Of a stretch of 13,174 bases of DNA, positions 1-6,319 are shown piece by piece. The stretch is from Ramlibacter sp. (GTDB taxonomy: Bacteria > Pseudomonadota > Gammaproteobacteria > Burkholderiales > Burkholderiaceae_C): the NCBI GenBank assembly GCA_021156245.1, contig JAJNBO010000031.1:1-13174 (forward strand), given 5' to 3'. The first letter of the stretch is position 1; each line of letters begins with the position of its first letter. Below the pieces are notes generated by a model, which saw only the letters and a list, made by a program, of their open reading frames with translations, searched no databases and was not told the DNA's origin. A program made the position numbers and the translations under genes.

Positions 1-1
1 C

Positions 2-1042
2 CAGGTGGGTGGCTACCTCGGACGCAAGTTCGAGCTGGTGGTGCGCGACGACAAGGCCGACCCCGAGACCGGCCTGGCCCACGCCAAGGAGCTGGTCGAA
101 AAGGAGAAGGTCAACTTCAGCATTGGCTTCTGCAATACCGGGGTGGCCATGAAGGCGCTGGACGTGTTCCAGGCCAACAAGAGCGTGCTGATGGTGACCT
201 GCGCCACCGGCACGGTGCTGACCGCCAAGTACCCGCCGGCCGAGAGCTACATCTTCCGCACCTCGGCGCGCGACTCGCTGCAGACGCAGTTCCTGGTGGA
301 TGAGATCGTCAAGCGCGGCCTGTCGAAGGTGGCGTTGCTGGTGGACACCAGCGGCTATGGCGACACGGGCCTGAAGGACCTGGAAGCCGCGCTCGCCCGC
401 GCCAAGCTGAAGCCGCACGCCGTGGCGCGCTTCAAGGTGGGCGTCAAGAACCTCGACGAGGAAATGCAGCAGCTGAAGGCCAGCGGCGCGGACGCCTTGA
501 TCGGCTGGACCGTGGGTCCGGAAGAGGGTGTCATCTCCGCCAGCCGCGCCGCCGTCGGCTGGAAGGTGCCGCAGTTCGGCCCGTGGGGCCTGTCGCATGC
601 TTCGGCCTTCACCGTCTCCGGGGGCAAGGTCGACGGAACGATGATGGTGCAGACCGTGCTGCCGAACATCTTCATGGAGCGCAACAGCACCTTCCTGCGC
701 AACTACGCCAAGATCAGCAAGGAAGCGCCGATCGGCTCGATGATGTCCGCCGCGCAGACTTACGACGCGGTCTACCTGATGCTGCGCGCGATGTTCGACT
801 CGAAGGGCGACCTGAGCAGCGCCACCCTGAAGAAGGCGCTGGAAAATCCCTCCGGCACTTATCGCGGCGTGGTGACCACGTACGACCGCGCGTTCTCGCC
901 GGCCGACCATGACGCCATCTCGGCCAACATGCTGTGGCTGGGCACCTGGAAGAACAACGAGCGCGCCTACGCGTACAAGGACGACGAGCGCAAGGCCAGC
1001 ATCATCCGGCGCAAGGAAGCGGCGGTCGCCGCCACGCAGTGA
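2..1042 (+). CDS. ABC transporter substrate-binding protein, branched-chain amino acid type (5' truncated)
   Basis: This is the C-terminal ~346 residues of a periplasmic ligand-binding protein of the Leu/Ile/Val-binding (Peripla_BP_6) family, which delivers small ligands to an ABC importer. The frame is open from the left edge, so the signal peptide and first strand lie outside the window; the GTG at position 5 is internal. Family features seen are DDKADPETGLAHAKELVEKE (conversion of a bound co-substrate to the 'D..aDp..a...a..Li..dkV' pattern), the first-lobe segment NFSIGFCNTGVAMK, a hinge-like YIFRTSARDSLQTQFLVDE, and a C-terminal lobe with AQTYDAVYLMLRAM followed by LKKALENPSGTYRGVVTTYD. 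The true ligand cannot be read from sequence; aromatic acids, amides and urea are also bound by this family. No permease or ATPase gene follows, so partners must lie upstream or elsewhere. The stop is TGA at 1040-1042. Confidence 0.9.
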   Translation, partial: QVGGYLGRKFELVVRDDKADPETGLAHAKELVEKEKVNFSIGFCNTGVAMKALDVFQANKSVLMVTCATGTVLTAKYPPAESYIFRTSARDSLQTQFLVDEIVKRGLSKVALLVDTSGYGDTGLKDLEAALARAKLKPHAVARFKVGVKNLDEEMQQLKASGADALIGWTVGPEEGVISASRAAVGWKVPQFGPWGLSHASAFTVSGGKVDGTMMVQTVLPNIFMERNSTFLRNYAKISKEAPIGSMMSAAQTYDAVYLMLRAMFDSKGDLSSATLKKALENPSGTYRGVVTTYDRAFSPADHDAISANMLWLGTWKNNERAYAYKDDERKASIIRRKEAAVAATQ

Positions 1043-1381
1043 TCCTGGGGATCGGGAATCTGCTGAGCATCAGGACCTGACACGCGGGCTCCCCGCGCCC
1101 TGGCTTCGCCGTTGGAATTGCTCGTTCAGTCGCAGCGCAGCATCGCGCGCGCTTCGGTACGCACGCTTACCCCTGGCCGACATGCACTGGATGATAATCC
1201 GATATGCGCCCGTCACGCATGGCTGAGGTACGCTGGCGCCTTGCATGCCGCTCGCTCGCCCCACGGGTCTCCACGCAATGGGGTCGTTTGATGACTGGTT
1301 TGTTTTCTTCCATGATGTCGCACTCCGTTGTCCATCGGCCAGTGTGGAACCAGGCGCACTCGGTGCGCCAGCGAGGCGCAT
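1043..1381. other. Intergenic stretch without a recognisable gene
   Basis: About 340 bases follow the transporter gene with no ORF I can assign. Short ORFs exist on both strands but none has a convincing start, ribosome site or family motif. The stretch holds a small GC hairpin at 1083-1097 (six-base arms, three-base loop, no T-run) and a locally less GC-rich segment around 1280-1325. A GATAAT at 1193-1198 resembles a -10 box but has no matching -35 element. It may be spacer or the eroded remains of a gene. Confidence 0.5.
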
Positions 1382-1588
1382 GTGGCCCGTGGTGAAGCGA
1401 GACGGCGATGGGCCGAGGCGGAACGGTTGGCCGTCCAGGCCGAAATGAAAATCGAAGCGCTCGGCCAGGCCGCAGCACACCCGCGCGTTGCAGAAATGCT
1501 GGCCGAGGCCAAGGCACTGCGCGAGACGGCAAACAGCCTGCTGCGCGAACTGATCGCGCTCGATCGGCAGGAGAGAGAGGAGGAATAG
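1382..1588 (+). CDS. Small hypothetical protein or gene remnant, helical and charged
   Basis: A possible 68-residue protein that I do not recognise. From about position 1376 the frame takes on the codon pattern of coding DNA (GC-rich third positions). It encodes a highly charged Ala/Glu/Arg-rich helix, for example LAEAKALRETANSLLREL, ending in a run of acidic residues. I chose the GTG at 1382 because GAGG lies about five bases upstream; a TTG at 1328 and an ATG at 1445 are in the same frame and are alternatives. Nothing indicates membrane segments, a signal peptide or cysteines. It could be a small coiled-coil protein, the tail of a decayed longer gene, or a chance ORF. It sits just before a terminator hairpin and the oppositely oriented tRNA. 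Confidence 0.3.
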   Translation: MARGEARRRWAEAERLAVQAEMKIEALGQAAAHPRVAEMLAEAKALRETANSLLRELIALDRQEREEE

Positions 1589-1620
1589 CCGCTTTCGCGG
1601 CGTGCCAGTCCAAAGGAAAA

Positions 1621-1648
1621 GGGCTACGTTCGCACGTAGCCCCTTTGA
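1621..1648 (-). terminator. Rho-independent terminator downstream of tRNA-Asn
   Basis: A perfect nine-base inverted repeat (1621-1629 with 1634-1642) encloses a four-base loop. Read on the minus strand it follows the tRNA 3' end by about ten bases, and the stem is followed by TTTTCCTTT, as expected of an intrinsic terminator for the tRNA transcript. On the plus strand the stem is followed by CCTTTGATT, so weaker termination of rightward transcription is also possible. Confidence 0.75.
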
Positions 1649-1652
1649 TTGG

Positions 1653-1728
1653 TGGCTCCCCGACCTGGGCTCGAACCAGGGACCTACGGATTAACAGTCC
1701 GGCGCTCTACCGACTGAGCTATCGGGGA
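1653..1728 (-). tRNA. tRNA-Asn (anticodon GTT)
   Basis: The minus strand folds into a complete 76-nt cloverleaf. The acceptor strands TCCCCGA and TCGGGGA pair fully, followed by discriminator G and an encoded CCA. The D-arm stem is GCTC/GAGC, the anticodon loop is CTGTTAA with GTT at 1695-1693, the variable loop is AGGTC, and the T-arm is CCTGG-TTCGAGC-CCAGG. This decodes AAC and AAU as asparagine. Position 27·43 is a C·U mismatch, so the anticodon stem has four pairs. The gene lies downstream of the ferredoxin reductase gene on the same strand and has its own TATAAT box. Nucleotides 1-28 are repeated immediately upstream. Confidence 0.97.
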
Positions 1729-1739
1729 ACAAGCCTTAG

Positions 1740-1745
1740 ATTATA
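1740..1745 (-). promoter_or_regulatory. -10 box of tRNA-Asn, proximal copy
   Basis: The minus strand reads TATAAT here, a perfect -10 hexamer ending 11 bases before the mature tRNA 5' end at 1728. After the duplication, the sequence 16-18 bases upstream is the copied tRNA half, and no TTGACA-like -35 box is seen there. This copy may therefore be weaker than the original arrangement. Confidence 0.6.
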
Positions 1746-1788
1746 GCGTGGCGCTCTACCGACTGAGCTATCGGGGAACAAGCCTTAG

Positions 1789-1794
1789 ATTATA
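1789..1794 (-). promoter_or_regulatory. -10 box of tRNA-Asn, distal copy
   Basis: This is the second minus-strand TATAAT, in the outer copy of the tandem duplication, and it retains the ancestral upstream sequence. A transcript from here would run through the orphan tRNA 5' half (1777-1750) before the full tRNA. The -35 region is not close to consensus. Confidence 0.55.
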
Positions 1795-1843
1795 GCGTGG
1801 CTTTTTTGCCTTTCCGGCAGCCCGGCCACGCGACAGCAATGTG

Positions 1844-2959
1844 TCAGTCGAACACCGGCGTCTCGACGCCCAGCACCTTGTGCAGCTTTGGGCTGGTGGT
1901 CGTGTACTGCAGGTGGATCTTGCCCTTCTCGGGGAAGATGATCGGTGCTGCGCCGAAAGCGGCCAGCGCGCATTCGTGGAAGCCGGAGAGGATCAGCTTC
2001 TTCTTGCCCGGGTACGTGTTGATGTCGCCGACGGCGAAGATGCCCGGCACGTTCGTCGAGAACTTCTCCGTGTCCACCTTCAGCTGCTTGCGCTCGATGT
2101 CCAGGCCCCAGTCGGCGATCGGGCCGAGCTTGGGCGACAGGCCGAAGAAGACCAGCAGCATGTCCAGCGGCACCACGCGCGTCACGCCGTCGGAGCCGGT
2201 GACCTTGGCACCAGTGAGCTGGCCGTCCTTCTCCTCGTAGCCGGTGACCTGGCCCACGATGAACTGCATCTCGAGCTGCTCGCACAGCTCGTGCATGCGC
2301 GCCACGGAAGCGGGCGCTGCACGGAAGCCGTCGCGGCGGTGGATCAGGATGACGCTCTCCGCCTTGTGCGGGTTTCCGTCGTCATTGCCGGCGGTGAAGT
2401 TGAGGGCCCAATCCAGCGCCGAGTCCCCGCCACCGACCACCACCAGGTTCTTGCCCGCGAAATCGGCCGGGTTGCGCACGCGATAGTGCAGCTGCGTGCC
2501 GTCGAACTTGTCGAGGCCATCGAGCTTGAGCGTGCGCGGCTCGAAAGCGCCGACACCCGCGGCGATGAAGATCGTCTTGGTCAGGAAGCGCGTTCCCTTG
2601 GAAGTCTCCACGAAGAAGCGGCCGTCGTCCTGCTTCTGCACCACGCTGACGGTCTGGCCCAGGTGGAAGGTCGCACCGAAGGGCTCGATCTGCTTGAGCA
2701 GCGCGTCCGTCAGTTCCTTGCCGGTGCACACGGGGATCGCCGGGATGTCGTAGATCGGCTTGTCCGGATACAGCTCGATCGGCTGCCCGCCGGGATAGGC
2801 GAGCGAGTCGATGACGTGCGCCTTGATCTCCAGCAACCCGAGTTCGAACACCTGGAACAGGCCCACCGGGCCCGCGCCGACGATGACCGCATCGGTTTCG
2901 ATGGGGCCGTCATGGGCGGCTGCGGTCTTGATCACTTCTTCGTTGAGTTTCAGTTCCAT
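1844..2959 (-). CDS. Ferredoxin/flavodoxin-NADP(+) reductase, thioredoxin-reductase-like type
   Basis: A 371-residue two-domain FAD/NAD(P) flavoprotein. GAGPVG at residues 28-33 binds FAD, GGQ at 57-59 is the flavin-contacting loop, GGGDSA at 176-181 is the second Rossmann glycine motif, and HRR at 207-209 is the NADPH-phosphate-recognising segment. The C-terminal [19 protein letters not shown] is the FAD-closing motif. The active-site CxxC of thioredoxin reductase is absent, which with the length and C-terminus fits the FNR2/YumC-like ferredoxin-NADP reductases. The likely role is cytoplasmic electron transfer between NADPH and ferredoxin. The ATG at 2959 is preceded by GAAGGA. The gene begins seven bases after the ferredoxin stop and is last in the operon, so its partner is probably that ferredoxin. 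Confidence 0.92.
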   Translation of the reverse strand: MELKLNEEVIKTAAAHDGPIETDAVIVGAGPVGLFQVFELGLLEIKAHVIDSLAYPGGQPIELYPDKPIYDIPAIPVCTGKELTDALLKQIEPFGATFHLGQTVSVVQKQDDGRFFVETSKGTRFLTKTIFIAAGVGAFEPRTLKLDGLDKFDGTQLHYRVRNPADFAGKNLVVVGGGDSALDWALNFTAGNDDGNPHKAESVILIHRRDGFRAAPASVARMHELCEQLEMQFIVGQVTGYEEKDGQLTGAKVTGSDGVTRVVPLDMLLVFFGLSPKLGPIADWGLDIERKQLKVDTEKFSTNVPGIFAVGDINTYPGKKKLILSGFHECALAAFGAAPIIFPEKGKIHLQYTTTSPKLHKVLGVETPVFD

Positions 2960-2966
2960 GATTCCT

Positions 2967-3296
2967 TCAGCGGACCAGCTCCTTCAGCTTGTCCGTCTTG
3001 TCCTTCCATTCCTCGGCATCGGGCAGCGCAGGCTTGCGCTTGGTGATGCTCTTCCAGCCGCCAGCCGTGGAGAGCTCGGCGTTGAGCTTGATGAACGCCA
3101 CCTGGTCCGCGGGGACATCTTCCTCCGCGTAGATGGCATTGACCGGGCATTCCGGGATGCACACCGCGCAATCGATGCACTCGTCCGGGTCGATCACCAG
3201 CATGTTCGGCCCTTCGCGAAAGCAATCCACGGGGCAGACATCCACGCAGTCGGTGTACTTGCAGCGGATACAGGATTCGGTGACGACGTGGGTCAT
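2967..3296 (-). CDS. fdxA: 7Fe ferredoxin, [3Fe-4S][4Fe-4S] (FdxA type)
   Basis: A 109-residue ferredoxin of the Azotobacter FdI/FdxA type. The N-terminal half has cysteines at 9, 12, 17, 21 and 25, then [12 protein letters not shown] with cysteines at 40, 43, 46 and 50. By comparison with Azotobacter FdI, C9, C17 and C50 hold the [3Fe-4S] cluster, and C21, C40, C43 and C46 hold the [4Fe-4S] cluster. The C-terminal ~50 residues form the charged extension usual in this family. It lies 33 bases after cysN and seven bases before the ferredoxin reductase gene. This implies a soluble one-electron carrier serving sulfite reduction, which is inferred from context. The ATG at 3296 has only a weak ribosome site. 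The minus-strand TAAAAT at 3332-3327, overlapping the cysN stop, could be an internal -10 box, but no -35 is evident. Confidence 0.95.
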   Translation of the reverse strand: MTHVVTESCIRCKYTDCVDVCPVDCFREGPNMLVIDPDECIDCAVCIPECPVNAIYAEEDVPADQVAFIKLNAELSTAGGWKSITKRKPALPDAEEWKDKTDKLKELVR

Positions 3297-3329
3297 TGTT
3301 GGAGTTCGAGGCGGGGGAAACCCTCGATT

Positions 3330-4664
3330 TTATCGGACCAGCACGGCCCCGGACGTTGTGTGGGTAGCGGTATCGACCAGAATGAGCGAACCCAGGGCGC
3401 GGGACCGCGCATAGGGGAGCGTGGCAAGCGGCTCCTGCAGGGTGAGCTCGACGTGGCCGATGCCATTGGCCTCCAGCCGGTCCGCGTCCTCTTCGGCCAG
3501 CGTATTCACGTCCAGCTTGTGCACGATGCGCTTCACCCGGGCCTTGACCCAGCGGTGTCCGTGCAGCGCCCAGTAGGCCCGGCCCGCGACCAGCGGCGCG
3601 TCGTCCAGCCAGGCGACCGTGGCCGAGATTTCGCGCGACGGCGCGAAGGCGTCCGGCGCCAGCAGCCAGTCGCCGCGCGACACATCCACCTCGCGGTCCA
3701 GGATGATGCCGGCGCTGCCCCGCGCGTCCACCGCTGCGGGGACCCGCGCGTGATCGAGCACTTGCGCGACGACCGCGGACTGGCCGCTCGGCAGCACGGT
3801 CACCTGCTGGCCCTCCTGCACGTGGCCGGTGGCGACGCGACCCCAGAAGACGCGGCGGCCGCGCGACGTGTCCGCGGACGCGGAGAACTTCTCCACCCAT
3901 TGCACCGGGAGTGCGAAAGCCTCCGCCGTTTCGGCAGGCGTGACGTCCAGTTGCTCCAGCAGCGCCAGCAGCGACAGGCCCTGGTAGCCGCACCAGCCCG
4001 GCCGGGCCTCCACCACGTTGTGGCCCTTCAGCGCGGAGATCGGCACGACGGCGCGCGCGTGCACGCCGGCGGCGGCGGTGAAAGCCTCCAGCGCGCCGCG
4101 GATGTTGGTGAAGGCGACCGTCGGGTCTTCCACCGCATCCAGCTTGTTGACGGCGAACACGATGGCCGGCACGCGCAGCAGGTTGCACAGCAGCGTGTGG
4201 CGGCGCGTCTGCGCAAGCAGGTCGACACCGGGGTTCTGCCACTTCAACTTGGTCGCGTCGACCAGTACCACGGCGGCGTCGGCGCTGGACGCAGCGGTCA
4301 CCATGTTGCGGGTGTACTGCTCATGGCCAGGCGCGTCACCGATGATGAACTTGCGCGTGGGGGTGGCGAAGTAGCGGTAGGCCACGTCGATCGTGATGCC
4401 TTGCTCGCGCTCGGCCGACAGCCCGTCGGTGAGCAGGGCGAGGTCGGTCTCGCCGGAACGCGAGACGCTGGCCAGCTGGTCCTGCAGCACGGCGCGGCTG
4501 TCCACCAGCAGGCGGCCGATCAGGGTGCTCTTGCCGTCGTCGACGGAGCCGCAGGTGATGAAACGCAGCGCGGCGTCGTGGTCGTGCCCGGGATGGGAGC
4601 CCCCCGCCTTCGCGGGGGCAGGCTCCGGGATTCCCGCCTGCGCGGGAATGACGAATGCTGTCAT
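3330..4664 (-). CDS. cysN: Sulfate adenylyltransferase subunit 1 (GTPase)
   Basis: A 444-residue GTPase subunit of ATP sulfurylase. With CysD it makes APS from sulfate and ATP and couples this to GTP hydrolysis. GTPase motifs are in order: GSVDDGKS (39-46), DAPGH (110-114) and NKLD (173-176), followed by the EF-Tu-like beta-barrel domains. There is no C-terminal APS kinase domain, so it is not a CysNC fusion. The start is the ATG at 4664, whose A is shared with the cysD TGA (TGATG). No other ATG, GTG or TTG lies before the P-loop. The first ~25 codons are atypical: VIPAQAGIP and PAPAKAGG are translations of two GC palindromes, a dispersed-repeat-type insertion. Family members usually begin a few residues before the equivalent of ALRFIT. 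Confidence 0.96.
   Translation of the reverse strand: MTAFVIPAQAGIPEPAPAKAGGSHPGHDHDAALRFITCGSVDDGKSTLIGRLLVDSRAVLQDQLASVSRSGETDLALLTDGLSAEREQGITIDVAYRYFATPTRKFIIGDAPGHEQYTRNMVTAASSADAAVVLVDATKLKWQNPGVDLLAQTRRHTLLCNLLRVPAIVFAVNKLDAVEDPTVAFTNIRGALEAFTAAAGVHARAVVPISALKGHNVVEARPGWCGYQGLSLLALLEQLDVTPAETAEAFALPVQWVEKFSASADTSRGRRVFWGRVATGHVQEGQQVTVLPSGQSAVVAQVLDHARVPAAVDARGSAGIILDREVDVSRGDWLLAPDAFAPSREISATVAWLDDAPLVAGRAYWALHGHRWVKARVKRIVHKLDVNTLAEEDADRLEANGIGHVELTLQEPLATLPYARSRALGSLILVDTATHTTSGAVLVR
4596..4649. repeat. Pair of REP-like palindromes inside the 5' end of cysN
   Basis: Two adjacent inverted repeats lie in codons ~6-23 of cysN. The first pairs 4630-4637 with 4642-4649 (ATTCCCGC/GCGGGAAT, loop CTGC). 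The second pairs 4601-4607 with 4612-4618 (CCCCCGC/GCGGGGG, loop CTTC), with outer arms GGAGC at 4596-4600 and GCTCC at 4622-4626. The ATTCCCGC-loop-GCGGGAAT sequence is, from memory, a dispersed repeat found in very many copies in beta- and gammaproteobacterial genomes and normally intergenic. Here it is read in frame without a stop. Confidence 0.85.
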
Positions 4665-5596
4665 CAGAAATACCCGTCCTTCTTGCGCTTTTCCATGGAG
4701 GCATCGGACGTCTTGTCGTCCATGCGGGTGGCGCCGCGCTCGCTGACTTCGACGGTCAGCGTTTCCGTCACCACGTCGGCGGCGTTCGCGGCATCGCTCG
4801 CGACCGGGCAGGTGCAGGTGATGTCGCCCACGGTGCGAAAGCGCACCGTGCGCGTCACGACCTGCTCGCCTTCCTTCGGCGGCGTCAGCGGCGTCACGGG
4901 CACCAGCAGGCCGCGGCGCTCGACCACCTCCCGCTGGTGCGCGTAGTAGATCGAGGGCAGGGCGATGGCCTCGCGCTCGATGTACTGCCAGACGTCCAGC
5001 TCGGTCCAGTTGGAGATGGGGAACACGCGGAAGTGCTCGCCGGGCTGCAGGCGCGTATTGAACAGCGTCCAGAGTTCCGGGCGCTGCGCCTTCGGCTGCC
5101 ATTGCCCGAAGCTGTCGCGGTGCGAGAAGATGCGCTCCTTGGCGCGCGCCTTCTCCTCGTCGCGGCGGGCGCCGCCGATCAGCGCGTCGAAGCGGAACTC
5201 CTCGATGGCTTCCAGCAGCGTCACGGACTGGTGCGCGTTGCGGCTCTCGCCGGGGTGCGCCAGGCGCACCGTGCCCCGCTTCATTGAGTCTTCCACGCTG
5301 CGCACGATCAGCTCGGCGCCCAGTTCCTTCGCGCGGAAGTCACGGAAATCCGTCACCTCCCGGAAGTTGTGGCCGGTGTCGATCATCAGCAGCGGGTAGG
5401 GGATGCGGCCACTGCCGAATGCCTTTTCCGCGCACTTGAGCAGCACGAGAGAGTCCTTGCCGCCGGAGAACAGCAGCGTCGGCCGCTCGAAGGCGCCGGC
5501 CACTTCCCGCAGGATGAAGATCGCTTCTTCCTCGAGCGCGTCCAGGTGGCGATTGCTGATGCGCCCCAGCAGCTGGGGTTCCGTACGGGCGTTCAT
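4664..5596 (-). CDS. cysD: Sulfate adenylyltransferase subunit 2
   Basis: A 310-residue catalytic subunit of ATP sulfurylase, which forms APS and pyrophosphate from ATP and sulfate. The ATP-pyrophosphatase P-loop SGGKDS is at residues 44-49. Further family segments are MIDTGHNFREVTDFRD, GGARRDEEKARAKER, the PISNWTELDVWQYI block, and the C-terminal EKRKKDGYF typical of CysD. Length is normal for the family. The ATG at 5596 overlaps the cysH stop as ATGA, and the ribosome site AAGGAAGAG lies in the cysH end. The open frame continues 22 codons further upstream, but that extension is inside cysH and lacks family resemblance. It ends in the TGATG shared with cysN, so the two subunits are likely translationally coupled. 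Confidence 0.97.
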   Translation of the reverse strand: MNARTEPQLLGRISNRHLDALEEEAIFILREVAGAFERPTLLFSGGKDSLVLLKCAEKAFGSGRIPYPLLMIDTGHNFREVTDFRDFRAKELGAELIVRSVEDSMKRGTVRLAHPGESRNAHQSVTLLEAIEEFRFDALIGGARRDEEKARAKERIFSHRDSFGQWQPKAQRPELWTLFNTRLQPGEHFRVFPISNWTELDVWQYIEREAIALPSIYYAHQREVVERRGLLVPVTPLTPPKEGEQVVTRTVRFRTVGDITCTCPVASDAANAADVVTETLTVEVSERGATRMDDKTSDASMEKRKKDGYF

Positions 5597-6318
5597 GCGG
5601 CGACTTTCTCTTCCTTGTTCACGTGCAGGCCGCATTCCTTGGCGGCTTCGTCCTCCCACCACCAGCGGCCGGCGCGGAAGTCCTCGCCCAGGCTGATGGC
5701 GCGCGTGCAGGGCGCGCAGCCGATGCTCGGATAGAACTGGTCGTGCAGCGGGTTGTAGTCCACGCCTTCGGCCTGGATGTAGTGCCAGACGTCGCCCCAG
5801 GTCCAGTTGGCCAGCGGGTTGATCTTGGTGCGCGCCTCGGCCGTGTCCACCAGCGGGACTTCGGCGCGCGTGGAGGACTGCTCGCGGCGCAGCCCCGTGA
5901 TCCAGGCGCGCTGGCCGGCGAGCGCGCGCTCCAGCGGCTCCAGCTTGCGGATGCCGCAGCAGGCCTTGCGCAGTTCGATGCTGCGGTACATGGCGTCCTT
6001 GCCTTCGCGGCCGACGAAATGCACCACCGACTCCTGCGCCGGGCGGAACACCTCGATGCGCGTGCGCGAGCTGGCGCGGGTGCGCTCCAGCAGGTCCAGC
6101 GTCTCGCCGTGCAGCGCGCCCGTCTCCAGCACGAACACGGGGATGTCGAGCTCCAGCGCGTTGATCAGGTGCGTGACCACCACGTCCTCGGCGCCGAGGC
6201 TCGACGCCTGCTTCAGGGGCGCGTACTCGGAAGCAGCGCGGAGCAGCAGCTTGCGCGTCTCCGCGAGCTTGGCGTCGAAGTCCTTCGAGGCGCGGGCATG
6301 CAGGTCGATCGCGCCCAT
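5593..6318 (-). CDS. cysH: Assimilatory adenylyl-sulfate (APS) reductase, [4Fe-4S] type
   Basis: A 241-residue thioredoxin-dependent reductase of the CysH family that releases sulfite. It has the two cysteine pairs of the iron-sulfur APS reductases, KACCGIRK (C120, C121) and GCAPCTR (C201, C204). It also has the catalytic C-terminal KECGLH (C229). The PAPS-specific enzymes of enterobacteria lack the two cysteine pairs, so the substrate is most likely APS itself. This fits the absence of an APS kinase in the cluster. Other family segments are SSLGAEDVVVTHLI near 39-52, LETGALHGETLDL at 64-76, and GLRREQSSTR at 142-151. The ATG at 6318 starts one base after the DUF934 stop, with GAGGA about seven bases upstream. 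The stop overlaps the cysD start. Confidence 0.96.
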   Translation of the reverse strand: MGAIDLHARASKDFDAKLAETRKLLLRAASEYAPLKQASSLGAEDVVVTHLINALELDIPVFVLETGALHGETLDLLERTRASSRTRIEVFRPAQESVVHFVGREGKDAMYRSIELRKACCGIRKLEPLERALAGQRAWITGLRREQSSTRAEVPLVDTAEARTKINPLANWTWGDVWHYIQAEGVDYNPLHDQFYPSIGCAPCTRAISLGEDFRAGRWWWEDEAAKECGLHVNKEEKVAA

Positions 6319-6319
6319 C

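Larger units (their letters stand above)
1701..1801. repeat. 49-bp tandem duplication copying the tRNA-Asn 5' half and its -10 box
   Basis: Positions 1701-1749 recur exactly at 1750-1798. The match continues for GGC at 1799-1801, so the copies overlap by a three-base GGC microhomology. Each unit holds tRNA-Asn nucleotides 1-28 plus 21 bases of 5' flank including the minus-strand TATAAT. The upstream copy is therefore a tRNA 5' half with no 3' half. There is no mismatch between the copies, which suggests a recent event or an assembly duplication. Confidence 0.95.

Noticed and set aside
1701-1801. tRNA repeats as attachment sites of an integrated element
   Set aside because: The copies are directly adjacent with nothing between them, contain the tRNA 5' half rather than the usual 3' end, and no integrase is nearby.
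1795-1831. GCGTGGC/GCCACGC inverted repeat as operon terminator after the ferredoxin reductase
   Set aside because: Arms are 23 bases apart, and on the minus strand no T-run follows; it is instead followed by the tRNA -10 box, so I cannot support a terminator.
1844-2959. Thioredoxin reductase
   Set aside because: Fold is shared, but the redox-active CxxC is missing and the C-terminus matches ferredoxin-NADP reductases.
1841-3046. A 401-codon plus-strand frame opposite the ferredoxin reductase
   Set aside because: Antisense shadow; the minus-strand protein has FAD and NADPH motifs throughout.
3330-4664. CysNC bifunctional enzyme
   Set aside because: The protein ends after the beta-barrel domains; there is no second P-loop or kinase domain.
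2811-4946. A 711-codon open frame on the plus strand, opposite fdxA and cysN
   Set aside because: It is antisense to genes with complete family motifs, has no recognisable domain, and long opposite-strand frames are expected at this GC content.
4665-5102. Upstream extension of the cysN frame to 590 residues
   Set aside because: The extension lies entirely inside cysD in another frame and the ATG at 4664 is set by the TGATG junction.
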